Below are positions 53,358 to 62,229 of a stretch of 64,000 nt of DNA, piece by piece. The notes under the pieces were generated by a model. The model was not told the DNA's origin. It made no database searches and saw only the letters and a list, made by a program, of their open reading frames with translations. The stretch lies in assembly GCF_014201775.1 (NCBI RefSeq), contig NZ_JACHFG010000001.1, forward strand, positions 405,036 through 469,035. The letters are read 5' to 3'. Source of the DNA: Borreliella yangtzensis. Its GTDB lineage: Bacteria > Spirochaetota > Spirochaetia > Borreliales > Borreliaceae. How positions within the stretch are numbered: the first letter of the stretch is position 1; every line of letters begins with the position of its first letter. The position numbers and the translations under genes are program-made.

Positions 53358-53386
53358 AGTTGATCTTTCTTGATGTAAACTATAAT
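53358..53386 (+). promoter_or_regulatory. Probable promoter of the arc operon
   Basis: The 183-base divergent region between the large lipoprotein gene and arcA contains TATAAT at 53381-53386. AGTTGA (53358-53363) lies 17 bases upstream of it; TTGATC at 53360 is an alternative -35 with 15-base spacing. A short inverted repeat, TTTGTAG (53307-53313) and CTACAAA (53322-53328), lies some 30 bases further upstream and could bind a regulator. Inferred from motif and spacing only. Confidence 0.5.
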
Positions 53387-53423
53387 ATTTTAATATATGG
53401 CAATTTTTGTAAAGGAGGAATGA

Positions 53424-54653
53424 ATGAACGAATATTTAAATCCAATAAATATATTTTCGGAAATAGGTCGTTTAAAAAAAGTTTTGCTTCATAGGCCGGG
53501 AGAAGAATTAGAAAATTTGACTCCTGTTATTATGAAAAATTTTTTATTTGATGATATTCCTTATCTTAAAGTTGCAAAACAAGAACATGAAGTTTTTGTA
53601 AGTACCTTGAAGAATAATTCAGTTGAAATTGAGTATGTTGAGGATCTTCTTGGTGAGGTTCTTGTTTCTTCTTTAGAGCTCAAAAATAAATTTATATCCC
53701 AATTTATTTTTGAGGCAGAAATAGAAACGGATAGTACAATTAATTTTTTAAAAGATTATTTTTCCAATTTAACTATTGAGAACATGATTTCCAAAATGAT
53801 TTCGGGTATTACAAGAGAGGAGTTTAAAAATTTTGCATATTCTCTTGATGATTTGGTTAATGGTGCAAGTCTTTTTATTATTGATCCTATGCCCAACGTT
53901 TTATTTACTAGAGATCCTTTTGCTAGTATTGGGAATGGAATTACAATAAACAAAATGGCTACTAAGGTTAGGCGCAGAGAGACAATATTTGCAGAGTATA
54001 TTTTTAAATACCATCCCATTTACAAAGAAAATGTTCCAATTTGGTTTAATAGATGGGAAGATACTTCTTTGGAAGGTGGGGATGAGCTTGTTTTAAACAA
54101 AGATCTTTTGGTTATTGGAATTTCTGAAAGAACAGAAGCTAAATCTGTAGAAAAACTAGCTATTAATCTTTTTAAAAATAAAACTTCATTTAATACAATT
54201 TTGGCTTTTAAAATTCCAAAAAATAGGATTTATATGCATTTAGATACAGTTTTTACTCAAATTGATCATAGTGTTTTTACAAGTTTTACTAGTGATGATA
54301 TGTATTTTTCAATTTATGTTTTAACTTATAATTCAAGTTCCGGTAAAATTCATATTAAAAAAGAAAAATCCAAACTTATAGATGTTTTGAGTTTTTATCT
54401 TGGTAGAAAGATTGACCTAATAAAATGTGCAGGTGGAGATTTAATACATGGTGCAAGAGAGCAATGGAACGATGGTGCTAATATTTTGGCTATAGCTCCG
54501 GGAGAAGTAATTGCTTATTCTAGAAATCACTTAACTAATAAGTTACTTGAAGAAAATGGTATTAAAGTTCATAGAATTCCGTCTAGCGAGCTTTCAAGAG
54601 GTCGTGGTGGTCCAAGATGCATGTCTATGCCTTTAATAAGAGAGGATATTTAA
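53424..54653 (+). CDS. arcA: Arginine deiminase
   Basis: Hydrolyses arginine to citrulline and ammonia, the first step of the arginine deiminase pathway. The 409-residue product has the family motifs [37 protein letters not shown] (catalytic His) and the C-terminal [13 protein letters not shown] with the catalytic Cys. A perfect-looking AAAGGAGG ribosome-binding site precedes the ATG. arcB and arcD follow in the same direction. The pathway can produce ATP through carbamate kinase and raise pH with ammonia; no carbamate kinase gene is present in this cluster. Confidence 0.97.
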   Translation: MNEYLNPINIFSEIGRLKKVLLHRPGEELENLTPVIMKNFLFDDIPYLKVAKQEHEVFVSTLKNNSVEIEYVEDLLGEVLVSSLELKNKFISQFIFEAEIETDSTINFLKDYFSNLTIENMISKMISGITREEFKNFAYSLDDLVNGASLFIIDPMPNVLFTRDPFASIGNGITINKMATKVRRRETIFAEYIFKYHPIYKENVPIWFNRWEDTSLEGGDELVLNKDLLVIGISERTEAKSVEKLAINLFKNKTSFNTILAFKIPKNRIYMHLDTVFTQIDHSVFTSFTSDDMYFSIYVLTYNSSSGKIHIKKEKSKLIDVLSFYLGRKIDLIKCAGGDLIHGAREQWNDGANILAIAPGEVIAYSRNHLTNKLLEENGIKVHRIPSSELSRGRGGPRCMSMPLIREDI

Positions 54654-54721
54654 TATTTAAGCCAAAGCCATTAAATGACTTAAAGTGGGCTTTAAACTGA
54701 TTGTAAAGATTGGGGGTTATT

Positions 54722-55705
54722 ATGTATAATTTACGAAATAGGAGCTTTTTAAATCTTTTGGATTTTACAAGCAAAGATATTAAATATTTACTTGATTTAT
54801 CGATTGATTTAAAAAAATCAAAATATGCAGGAATTGAAGTGCAAAAACTTAAAGGTAAAAACATAGTTATAATCTTTGAGAAAGATTCAACAAGAACACG
54901 GTGTGCTTTTGAGGTTGCAGCGTATGATCAAGGGGCAAATATTACGTATTTAGGATCTAAAGGTAGTCAAATAGGTATAAAAGAGTCTATGATAGATACT
55001 GCTAGAGTGTTAGGACGCATGTATGATGCCATTGGGTTTAGGGGGTTTTCTCAAGAAGCTGTTGAATGTTTAGCGAATTATGCTAATGTTCCTGTTTACA
55101 ATGGATTAACAGATGTTTCTCACCCAACCCAAATACTAGCCGATTTAATGACAATAGAAGAGCATAAAGGAAGTTTAAGAGGGATTAAAATAGTGTTTTG
55201 TGGTGATGGTAGGGGCAATATTGCCAATTCTTTATTGAAAGGCTGTGCTATTATGGGGCTTGATTTGAGAATTTTTGCTCCCAAAGAGCTTTTTCCAGAT
55301 TCCAATTTGATTCTTAAGGCCAGGTCTTTGGCTCTAAATAGTGGAGGTAAAATTACAATTACAGATTCTAAAGAAGAGGCTGTTAAATGTGCTGATGTTG
55401 TTTATACGGATGTGTGGGTATCTATGGGTGAGAGTAATTGGGAAGATAGAATAAATCTTCTAAAGCCTTATCAGGTTAATAAAGAGATAATGGGTATGGC
55501 AAAAGATGATGCAATATTTATGCATTGTTTACCCGCTTTTCATGACTTAAATACTGTGGTTGGTAAGGATATTTTTGATAAATATGGACTTGATGGAATT
55601 GAAGTTACAGAGGAAATTTTTGAAAGTAAAAATTCAGTTGTTTTTGATGTTGCGGAAAATAGAGTACATACTATTAAAGCTATTATGGTATCGACTTTGG
55701 GATAG
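54722..55705 (+). CDS. arcB: Ornithine carbamoyltransferase, catabolic
   Basis: Splits citrulline with phosphate to ornithine and carbamoyl phosphate in the catabolic direction. The 327-residue product shows the carbamoyl-phosphate motif [22 protein letters not shown], the VSMGES segment, and HCLPAFHD, with the usual transcarbamylase length. ATG 54722 has GGGGG upstream; the in-frame TTG at 54710 is less likely. The 68-base gap after arcA contains a loose AAAGCC/GGCTTT stem that might tune expression between the two genes. Confidence 0.97.
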   Translation: MYNLRNRSFLNLLDFTSKDIKYLLDLSIDLKKSKYAGIEVQKLKGKNIVIIFEKDSTRTRCAFEVAAYDQGANITYLGSKGSQIGIKESMIDTARVLGRMYDAIGFRGFSQEAVECLANYANVPVYNGLTDVSHPTQILADLMTIEEHKGSLRGIKIVFCGDGRGNIANSLLKGCAIMGLDLRIFAPKELFPDSNLILKARSLALNSGGKITITDSKEEAVKCADVVYTDVWVSMGESNWEDRINLLKPYQVNKEIMGMAKDDAIFMHCLPAFHDLNTVVGKDIFDKYGLDGIEVTEEIFESKNSVVFDVAENRVHTIKAIMVSTLG

Positions 55706-55767
55706 TAGCATTTTTTATTTACATAAACATATTAATTTTAATTATTTAGAAATTTAGGAGGAATGTT

Positions 55768-57192
55768 ATGATCAAAATGCCGAGTAGTTTTACGATAATA
55801 TTCTCTTTAATTGTATTTGTTACCACATTAACATATGTGATTCCTGCTGGTAAGTTTGATAAAGAATTTAAGCAAATGGGTGATGGGTCTAAAAGAGAAA
55901 TAATCGTTGCTGGGACTTATCAATTTGTAGATCGAGGTCCTAGAGGATTTTTACATCCTATTATGACTATTCTAACTGCAATGTCAAAGGGAATGGAGCA
56001 TGCAGCTGAAGTTATTGTTTTTGTTTTAATTGTTGGGGGTGCTTATGGAATTATTATGAAAACGGGAGCAATAGATGCAGGCATTTATCGTTTAATCAAG
56101 AAGTTGGGGCATAAAGATAAATTGCTTATTCCTTTGTTAATGTTTATTTTTTCAGTTGGTGGAACTGTAACCGGAATGAGTGAAGAGACCCTTCCTTTTT
56201 ATTTTGTTATGATTCCTTTGATAGTGGCTTTAGGTTATGATAGCCTTGTTGGAGCGGCTATTATTGCTTTGGGAGCTGGGGTGGGTACTTTGGCTTCTAC
56301 TGTAAATCCATTTGCTACAGGAATTGCATCCGCAATAGCCTCTATTAGTTTGCAGGATGGATTCTATTTTAGAGTTGTTCTTTACTTTGTATCAGTAATA
56401 GTTGCTGTAATTTATGTTTGTGTTTATGCATCTAGAATTAAAAAAGATCCCTCAAGATCGCTTGTGTATTCTCAAAGAAATGAACATTATCAATATTTTG
56501 TTAAAAAAAGTGAGCTATCGACTAAAGATAATGCTCAGGATGCCCTTGAGTTTACTTTTGCTCATAAACTAGTTTTACTTTTATTTGGGTCTATGATATT
56601 GTTTTTGATATTTAGTATTGTAAAGCTTGGTTGGTGGATGCAAGAAATGACAATGTTATATCTTGGAGTTGCTATTATAGCAGCTTTTATTTGTAGATTG
56701 GGTGAATCTGAAATGTGGGATGCTTTTGTGAAAGGTTCTGAAAGCCTGGTGACAGCAGCTCTTGTTATTGGGCTTGCTAGAGGTGTTATGATAGTATGTG
56801 ATGATGGTTTGATTACAGCAACTATATTAAATGCTGCTACTAATTTTTTATATAATCTTCCAAGACCTTTTTTTATCATTTTGAATGAAATTATTCAAAT
56901 ATTTATAGGATTTGTTGTTCCATCTTCATCAGGTCACGCTAGTCTAACTATGCCAATAATGGCTCCACTTGCTGATTTTTTGTCAATGCCAAGGTCTTCT
57001 GTTGTTATTGCTATGCAAACTGCATCTGGGCTTATTAATTTAATAACACCTACAAGCGGAGTTATAATGGCTGCATTAGGGATATCTAAATTGAGTTATG
57101 GTACTTGGTTTAAGTTTGTTTTACCATTATTTATTATTGAGTTCTTTATTTCCGTTTTAGTTATTATAGCTAATGTATATTTAATTGTTTAG
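55768..57192 (+). CDS. arcD: YfcC/ArcD-type antiporter, probably arginine/ornithine
   Basis: The 474-residue product is a membrane protein of the YfcC/C4-dicarboxylate-type superfamily (ArsB/NhaD-like fold), with about 12 hydrophobic segments. Motifs include GGAYGIIMKTGAIDAGI, GGTVTGMSEETLPFY, VNPFATGIASAIA and FVVPSSSGHASLTMPIMAPL, all typical of the family. It is 62 bases behind arcB with AGGAGG before the ATG. By context it would exchange arginine for ornithine. The family also has members with other substrates, so the substrate is inferred. Confidence 0.85.
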   Translation: MIKMPSSFTIIFSLIVFVTTLTYVIPAGKFDKEFKQMGDGSKREIIVAGTYQFVDRGPRGFLHPIMTILTAMSKGMEHAAEVIVFVLIVGGAYGIIMKTGAIDAGIYRLIKKLGHKDKLLIPLLMFIFSVGGTVTGMSEETLPFYFVMIPLIVALGYDSLVGAAIIALGAGVGTLASTVNPFATGIASAIASISLQDGFYFRVVLYFVSVIVAVIYVCVYASRIKKDPSRSLVYSQRNEHYQYFVKKSELSTKDNAQDALEFTFAHKLVLLLFGSMILFLIFSIVKLGWWMQEMTMLYLGVAIIAAFICRLGESEMWDAFVKGSESLVTAALVIGLARGVMIVCDDGLITATILNAATNFLYNLPRPFFIILNEIIQIFIGFVVPSSSGHASLTMPIMAPLADFLSMPRSSVVIAMQTASGLINLITPTSGVIMAALGISKLSYGTWFKFVLPLFIIEFFISVLVIIANVYLIV

Positions 57193-57335
57193 ACCAGAGA
57201 AATTTTTTAGCTTAATTAAAGAATATTTTTGTATTAAAAAGTTAATATTCATTAATATTAAGCAATATGTTAAAATGGACTTAAATATATCAATTCCAGC
57301 ATATTATTTATTGTTGATTTTAGGAGATATAATCT

Positions 57336-58031
57336 ATGTTTAGGAGAAGAGAAATATATTTTTTGTTATTTTCGTTACTTTTGTTTATATCGTCAATTAT
57401 AATTTCCCACGGAATAAAAAGCATTGGCATTAAAAATGAAAATTATATTACAGTTAAGGGTCTTAGTGAAAGGGAAGTTTTGTCAACATCTTCTAGTTGG
57501 GAATTTAGATATAGTCTAATTGGTAATACTATTAATGACATTAATAAAGCAAATAATTTGAGTTTGTCTAGGATTAAAAGCTTTTTTTTGAAACATGGAT
57601 TTAACGAAGACCATATAAAAATGGGATTTATGGAATTTAATGAAGAAAATTATAAAGAATCTCTTTATAAGTATCGAGCATATATATCTTTAAATGTTCA
57701 TACAAAGAATATTGAAAAAATGGAAGCGGCAGAAAAAAATATTGCTGAGCTTTATGATCAAGGTATATTGATTAGTAATAGTGGGGGGCCGAGATACTAC
57801 TTTGATAATATTAATGATATAAAACCCGAAATGTTGGCAGATTCAATTAGAAATGCTAAATTGGCAGCTTTAGAATTTGCAAAACATTCAAATTCAAAAT
57901 TAGGGAAAATTAAAAATGCAAATCAAGGATATTTTGAATTTCTTCCCATTGATAGAAGCTTAGGAGCCCAAGAGCGTTATCCAAAAAAAATATTAAGGGT
58001 TGTCACAACTGTTTCTTATTATTTAGATTAA
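57336..58031 (+). CDS. SIMPL-domain (DUF541) exported protein
   Basis: The 231-residue product starts with a membrane anchor or signal (IYFLLFSLLLFISSIIISH). The rest is a SIMPL/DUF541 domain: ENYITVKGLSEREVLSTSSS at the start, repeated helix-strand units, and KILRVVTTVSYYLD at the end, a standard closing strand. Proteins of this family (Omp28/BP26 of Brucella, YggE of E. coli) are periplasmic or outer-membrane oligomers of uncertain role. TAGGAG precedes the ATG. An 8-bp hairpin (57242-57261) lies ~75 bases upstream. A hairpin after the stop may terminate it. Confidence 0.83.
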   Translation: MFRRREIYFLLFSLLLFISSIIISHGIKSIGIKNENYITVKGLSEREVLSTSSSWEFRYSLIGNTINDINKANNLSLSRIKSFFLKHGFNEDHIKMGFMEFNEENYKESLYKYRAYISLNVHTKNIEKMEAAEKNIAELYDQGILISNSGGPRYYFDNINDIKPEMLADSIRNAKLAALEFAKHSNSKLGKIKNANQGYFEFLPIDRSLGAQERYPKKILRVVTTVSYYLD

Positions 58032-58064
58032 TATTTAACAAACTATTATTTCTAAATAAAATTA

Positions 58065-58084
58065 TAGAAGTGGCTTCTAGTTTT
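58065..58084 (+). terminator. Possible hairpin terminator after the SIMPL gene
   Basis: TAGAAG (58065-58070), three bases, then CTTCTA (58074-58079) form a tight 6-bp hairpin followed by GTTTT. It lies in the 60-base convergent gap between the SIMPL gene and adenine deaminase and may serve one or both. Short stem and short T-run, so only moderate support. Confidence 0.4.
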
Positions 58085-58091
58085 ACTGCCT

Positions 58092-59738
58092 TTAATAATC
58101 CAAAAAACAAAAAGAATCAACATCAAACAATCCTTTATCATTTATCTTTAAATGGGGAACTACTGTTAAAGACATAAAAGATAAAGTCATTAAAGGATCA
58201 TCAAGCTGAGAGCCCAAAACATTTTTACAAAAATCATTTAATTTTATATATTGTGAAGCTATTTCTTTTGCCGGAAGAACACTCATTAATCCAGAAATAG
58301 GAAGTTCAATTATTATAGTTTTTTCATTGCTTAGAGCACATAAACCTCCCTTATTTTTGATAATTATATTTGTTATTTTACATAAGTATTCATCACTAGT
58401 TCCAACGACTATAATATTGTGTGAGTCATGCGCAACTGTACTTCCTATGGCACCTTTTCTTATTCCAAAATTTTTTATAAATCCTATAGAAATTTTACTA
58501 TTGTCTTCATATCGATTTATTATAGCTATTTTCAAAATGTCTTCATCAATATTAGATTGAAAATCTGGTGCCAATAAATTGCTATCAATCATGGTTTTAT
58601 GCGTAATAATTTGATTATTTATACAAACGATTATTGGAAGCATCTTATTTGTAGTGGAAAATTTAAAATCCAAAATAGATTTTTGACTACATTTAAAATT
58701 GTTTATAGGAATTTCACTTATTAATGGAATATGTGAAATGCCATTATTAAACACCAATTTGCCATTAATATAGGTTTTATCTATTTTAAATGTCTTAATA
58801 TCTTTAGTAATTATAAAATCAGCAGGATCTCCTATCCTTAATAATCCCACTGGAATTTTATAGTGTAAAACTGGATTAATGCATGCTATTTTTAAAACAT
58901 CAAAAAAATCGTGTCCATACTTTATTGCACGAGCTACTATTGAATTAATATGTCCATGCAGTATATCATTTGGATGTGCATCATCAAAGCAAAACATTAA
59001 GGAATTACAATATTTCCCATAGCATTCACTAATTAGGGGATGCAAAGATTCAAAATTTTTAGCTGCACTTCCTTCTCTAATTATTATTTTCATCCCCAAA
59101 GATAATTTATATCTTGCATCTTCTATTGTTGAGCATTCATGATCAGTGCTAATGCCTGAAGATACATACTTTAAAATTAAATTGGGAGATAAGTCAGGGG
59201 CATGTCCATCAACAACCTTATTACGAGTTAATGCAGAGTTTATTTTATTTATAATCTCAATGTCTTTGTTAATTACACCTTTAAAATTCATTACTTCAGA
59301 CAAATAGTAAATATCATTTAATTCCATTAATTTATCTACATCTTGTGCATTTAATATATATCCCGAGGTTTCAAATTGCGATGGCAAAGCTGGCACACAA
59401 GAAGGAGCTCCAAAAAAAATTTTAAATTCTGTTTTTTTAGAATTATTTATCATAAAATTTATGCCATCAATGCCGTTGACATTCGCTATTTCATGAGGAT
59501 CGCTTATTGTTGCTACAGTGCCGTGTTGAACTACCAAATGAGCAAAGTTTGATGGAATAAGAAAAGAACTCTCTATATGTATATGTGCATCGATAAACCC
59601 TGGTAGCACATACTCATCCAATGTTGCATCAATATTTTTTATACTAACAATGTGACCATTTTCAATGGTTACACTAGTTGGATAAATTGCTTTATTAAAG
59701 ATATCGATATAATTAGCTTCAATTTTAAATAAATCCAT
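58092..59738 (-). CDS. adeC: Adenine deaminase
   Basis: Deaminates adenine to hypoxanthine, allowing purine salvage. The 548-residue product is a metal-dependent amidohydrolase of AdeC type. It has PGFIDAHIHIESSFLIP (metal His pair), the EVMNFKGVI segment, GHAPDLSPNLILKYVSSGI with STDHECST, the FDDAHPNDILHGHIN loop, and the C-terminal AHDSHNIIVVGTSD motif. AAGGGG lies seven bases before ATG 59738. In B31 the orthologue is on plasmid lp36 (from memory); here it is joined to the chromosomal arc region, and plasmid-type debris lies further right. Confidence 0.95.
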   Translation of the reverse strand: MDLFKIEANYIDIFNKAIYPTSVTIENGHIVSIKNIDATLDEYVLPGFIDAHIHIESSFLIPSNFAHLVVQHGTVATISDPHEIANVNGIDGINFMINNSKKTEFKIFFGAPSCVPALPSQFETSGYILNAQDVDKLMELNDIYYLSEVMNFKGVINKDIEIINKINSALTRNKVVDGHAPDLSPNLILKYVSSGISTDHECSTIEDARYKLSLGMKIIIREGSAAKNFESLHPLISECYGKYCNSLMFCFDDAHPNDILHGHINSIVARAIKYGHDFFDVLKIACINPVLHYKIPVGLLRIGDPADFIITKDIKTFKIDKTYINGKLVFNNGISHIPLISEIPINNFKCSQKSILDFKFSTTNKMLPIIVCINNQIITHKTMIDSNLLAPDFQSNIDEDILKIAIINRYEDNSKISIGFIKNFGIRKGAIGSTVAHDSHNIIVVGTSDEYLCKITNIIIKNKGGLCALSNEKTIIIELPISGLMSVLPAKEIASQYIKLNDFCKNVLGSQLDDPLMTLSFMSLTVVPHLKINDKGLFDVDSFCFLDY

Positions 59739-59870
59739 TATTTATCCCCTTCTAAAAACTTTTTATTCATAATATATTCCATATACTTAAAATTTATCTA
59801 TTATTACAAAATATAGTGCAAAGTGTCTTTAAATTTAATTACATATGATATTATTTTTAAATAAAAAATT

Positions 59871-60013
59871 ATAAAATAGCTTTTTGCTTTACTTCATGAT
59901 AGCTATTTTATTTGCGACTACTCCAATTGTTGAAATATCATTAATAATATTTATCTAATTCTTAATGCAAAGATATAAAAAAGCAAGGATTGTACTTTTT
60001 ATATCTTTACATT
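59871..60013. terminator. Two strong hairpins between the nucleosidase and adeC genes
   Basis: The 268-base gap holds two stems. One is 59871-59881 with 59901-59911: 11 bp perfect (ATAAAATAGCT/AGCTATTTTAT), loop 19. The other is AAAGATATAAAAA (59969-59981) with TTTTTATATCTTT (59996-60008): 13 bp perfect, plus four more outer pairs after a mismatch. The second includes the nucleosidase stop codon and probably ends its transcript. Reading leftward, an AT-rich promoter region for adeC would lie beyond, at 59740-59870. Confidence 0.6.
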
Positions 60014-60816
60014 AATTTAATTAATTTTTCTACTATTTTTGCTGAGTTGTAAGAAGCTTTTTTTAAAAACTTTTTATAATCATCATGATTATTTTCATTA
60101 TTGACTATATCAGATATTCCCCGAATGATTATAAAAGGAATTTTAAAATTGTATGCTACTTGAGCCATTGCGGCACTCTCCATGTCTATTGCAATTGCGT
60201 TTTCAAATTCTTCTGGAATTTCTTGAAAATTTTGATGGTCAATAAATTGATCTCCAGTAATTATTAAGCCCATATAAGATGTTATCTTGTTTATTTTTAT
60301 CTTAGAAGCTTTCCTGACAAGAGAGGTGTTTGCTTTAAATTTTTTGGGGTGCTCTGGGACATGTCCAATTTCATAGCCAAATCTATGTAGATTAAAATCG
60401 TAGCTTGTTGTCTCTGTAGATATTATAACGTCTCCTATTTTTATGAATTTATTTTTATTGCTATAAATGCCACTGGCAACCCCAGCATTGATTATATGAC
60501 TAATTTTATATTTTGATATAATATAGCTTGTCCAAAAAGCTGTGTTTATTTTTCCAACTCCCGTAGCTATGGCAATTATATTATGATCAAGCATTTTTCC
60601 AATGGTAATAGTTTTTTTTCTTCTAAGTTCTTCTATTGAAATAGATTTTTTATTTTGAATAATCTTATTTATTTCTTCTATTTCTGCTTTTGTAGCTGAT
60701 AATATTAAAATATTGTTTTGATAATTTCCATTTGGTACATTTGTTTCATTTCCCCAACTATTTAAAACAATAGATAAAAAAAGTATTAATGGGTTTGCTA
60801 TATTTTTGATTTTCAT
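60007..60816 (-). CDS. Exported MTA/SAH nucleosidase (Pfs family)
   Basis: Cleaves 5'-methylthioadenosine, S-adenosylhomocysteine or related nucleosides to release adenine. The 269-residue product has a signal peptide (KIKNIANPLILFLSIVLN) and then the full nucleosidase domain: ILSATKAEIEEI, ATGVGKINTAFW, NAGVASGI, AIDMESAAMAQVAY and IIRGISDIV with the catalytic Asp. The frame extends to 60939, but those 41 codons are a 24-bp tandem repeat without family likeness. ATG 60816 has GGAG at proper distance. Borrelia carries several Pfs paralogues (from memory), including exported ones. adeC downstream could use the adenine. Confidence 0.9.
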   Translation of the reverse strand: MKIKNIANPLILFLSIVLNSWGNETNVPNGNYQNNILILSATKAEIEEINKIIQNKKSISIEELRRKKTITIGKMLDHNIIAIATGVGKINTAFWTSYIISKYKISHIINAGVASGIYSNKNKFIKIGDVIISTETTSYDFNLHRFGYEIGHVPEHPKKFKANTSLVRKASKIKINKITSYMGLIITGDQFIDHQNFQEIPEEFENAIAIDMESAAMAQVAYNFKIPFIIIRGISDIVNNENNHDDYKKFLKKASYNSAKIVEKLIKLM

Positions 60817-60846
60817 AAAGGCTCCATATATGTTTTTTGCTAGTTT

Positions 60847-60918
60847 ATAAATTAATATTCTCATATTTTTATAAATTAATATTCTCATATTTTTATAAAT
60901 TAATATTCTCATATTTTT
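60847..60918 (-). repeat. Three perfect 24-bp tandem repeats upstream of the nucleosidase gene
   Basis: The unit ATAAATTAATATTCTCATAT plus TTTT occurs at 60847-60870, 60871-60894 and 60895-60918 without any mismatch. It lies 31 to 102 bases upstream of the nucleosidase start. In the frame of that gene it would encode the 8-residue unit YKNMRILI, so copy number changes would not break a longer reading frame. More probably it is in the leader or promoter and could vary by slippage. Confidence 0.9.
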
Positions 60919-61103
60919 ATAGTGTAAATAGTATTGCAATATTTGAAAGTAAAAATTAAAGTTTCATTACTTTTTGTAGGATATTTGTTTATATTACTAT
61001 AATAATTTTTATTATATATAAGTAAGCTCTAATTATTTTTGATTTGTTAAAGTTAAAGAGAAGAGTGCAATACAAAATCTGCTAAATCTAATGTAAATAC
61101 ATT

Positions 61104-61205
61104 TCACAATCAAATGCTGGGAAAATTATAGAAGCAGAAAAACTACAAAATGCTATATTATCAATTAATAACCTAACTTATTTGATAGCTGTTTTACAAA
61201 CTTAA
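61104..61205 (+). pseudogene. C-terminal remnant of an unidentified gene, left of the transporter
   Basis: The gap 60940-61297 has no intact gene. A frame on the + strand reads SNAGKIIEAEKLQNAILSIN and ends LTYLIAVLQT-stop at 61203-61205. Just upstream, another frame reads VKEKSAIQNLLNLM, suggesting the same broken gene with a frameshift. The last ten residues lie in the left 46-bp inverted repeat and recur in the right copy on the other strand. I cannot name the parent gene; it is probably a plasmid paralogue family. Confidence 0.5.
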
Positions 61206-61218
61206 ATAACATTAAATG
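61173..61218 (+). repeat. Left arm of a perfect 46-bp inverted repeat
   Basis: Bases 61173-61218 (starting CTAACTTATTTGATAGCTG) are the exact reverse complement of 62107-62152. No mismatch occurs over 46 bases, and identity ends abruptly on both sides. The arms flank the intact transporter gene, with 888 bases between their inner ends. Confidence 0.95.
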
Positions 61219-61297
61219 TAATTTATATTAATTGTGTAATGCATTACAAAATATCAACTCAATATTGCATGTAAATATTAATCTGATATAATTTATT

Positions 61298-61996
61298 ATG
61301 GCTAATGAATTATTTGATTTGGGCTTATGGACAGGAATATCGCTTTTTATATACATAAGCTTAGGAATACTTTATCAATTTTTTGGGAAATTGGGTCTTT
61401 TTTGCTTCAATGCAATACTTTCAGTAATATCAAATGTTGTTATACTAAACAAATTAAAAACATTTGGAATTTATTTAAATACGTCAGGAATTATTTTTTT
61501 GTCAACACTATTTTCTTTAAATTTAATAACAGAAAAATATAACAAAAAAGAAGCAATAAATTCGGCAATATTATGTTTTTTACTACAAATGACCTTTACT
61601 ATTATGATTCAATTTACATTAAGATTCAACCATAACAAATCAGACCAATTAGGGATTCATTTAAAAATACTGTTTTATAATTTTGAGTACATAGCAACAG
61701 TATTAATTGGAACATATTTATTTTTTTTATTTCAATATATTAACATATTGTTATACTATTATTTTAAAATTAAAATAAAATTTTTATGGATCATTCATCC
61801 TCTATCAAGGCTAATTTCTGGACTTTTAGCTGGCTTAACAAGCTATCTATCTATAAACGGATTATTAAAATTTTATCCCGAAGTAAAGACAAAAGGACTT
61901 ACAAATGGATCTTTAACTCTTACATTAATAATAATTACAATTGACACAATTTTTTATCTATTTTTAAATTCTTGGAAAAGAGTAGATGAGATTTAA
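61298..61996 (+). CDS. Queuosine-precursor transporter-like (VUT/YhhQ family) membrane protein
   Basis: The 232-residue product is a membrane protein with about six segments. It has features of the VUT/YhhQ (DUF165) family, which imports preQ0, preQ1 or queuine: the motif SLNLITEKYNKKEAINSAI (family N.ISE.YG...A), and a basic HPLSRLISGLLAGLTSYLSI segment resembling the family R...S..... GQ..D stretch. The match is by pattern only. It is intact, in contrast to its surroundings, and lies between the arms of a 46-bp inverted repeat. tgt at 8739 encodes the enzyme that would use the imported base. Confidence 0.65.
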   Translation: MANELFDLGLWTGISLFIYISLGILYQFFGKLGLFCFNAILSVISNVVILNKLKTFGIYLNTSGIIFLSTLFSLNLITEKYNKKEAINSAILCFLLQMTFTIMIQFTLRFNHNKSDQLGIHLKILFYNFEYIATVLIGTYLFFLFQYINILLYYYFKIKIKFLWIIHPLSRLISGLLAGLTSYLSINGLLKFYPEVKTKGLTNGSLTLTLIIITIDTIFYLFLNSWKRVDEI

Positions 61997-62076
61997 GAAT
62001 TAATAAAATTTTAAATAACTTCGTGGGTTTCGGCCAAATTGGAATTACCAATCAATTGCTTGTGGAATCACTATCT

Positions 62077-62106
62077 CTAAGCTATAAATTTTAAATTATA
62101 GCTTAG
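62077..62106. terminator. Hairpin after the transporter gene
   Basis: CTAAGCTATAA (62077-62087) and TTATAGCTTAG (62096-62106) form a perfect 11-bp stem with the 8-base loop ATTTTAAA. It lies 80 bases behind the transporter stop and directly abuts the right inverted-repeat arm. It may end the transporter transcript; no T-run follows, so a structural role at the repeat border is an alternative. Confidence 0.5.
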
Positions 62107-62152
62107 CATTTAATGTTATTTAAGTTTGTAAAACAGCTATCAAATAAGTTAG
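62107..62152 (-). repeat. Right arm of the 46-bp inverted repeat
   Basis: Exact reverse complement of 61173-61218. On the minus strand it contains the same coding tail LTYLIAVLQT-stop (stop at 62120-62122). There it is preceded by a different sequence, SLSSIAYAHKFCYQ (to about 62195), so the two arms carry the ends of two related but diverged broken genes pointing towards the transporter. Confidence 0.95.
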
Positions 62153-62229
62153 TTGATAACAGAACTTATGAGCGTAAGCTATTGATGATAATGAATAAAA
62201 GAATTTTCAGAACGGAATTTTAATTTTAA

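Noticed and set aside
60817..60939. Extension of the nucleosidase with an 8-residue triple repeat
   Set aside because: A signal peptide preceded by a good GGAG site begins at 60816; the extension is the 24-bp DNA repeat read in frame.
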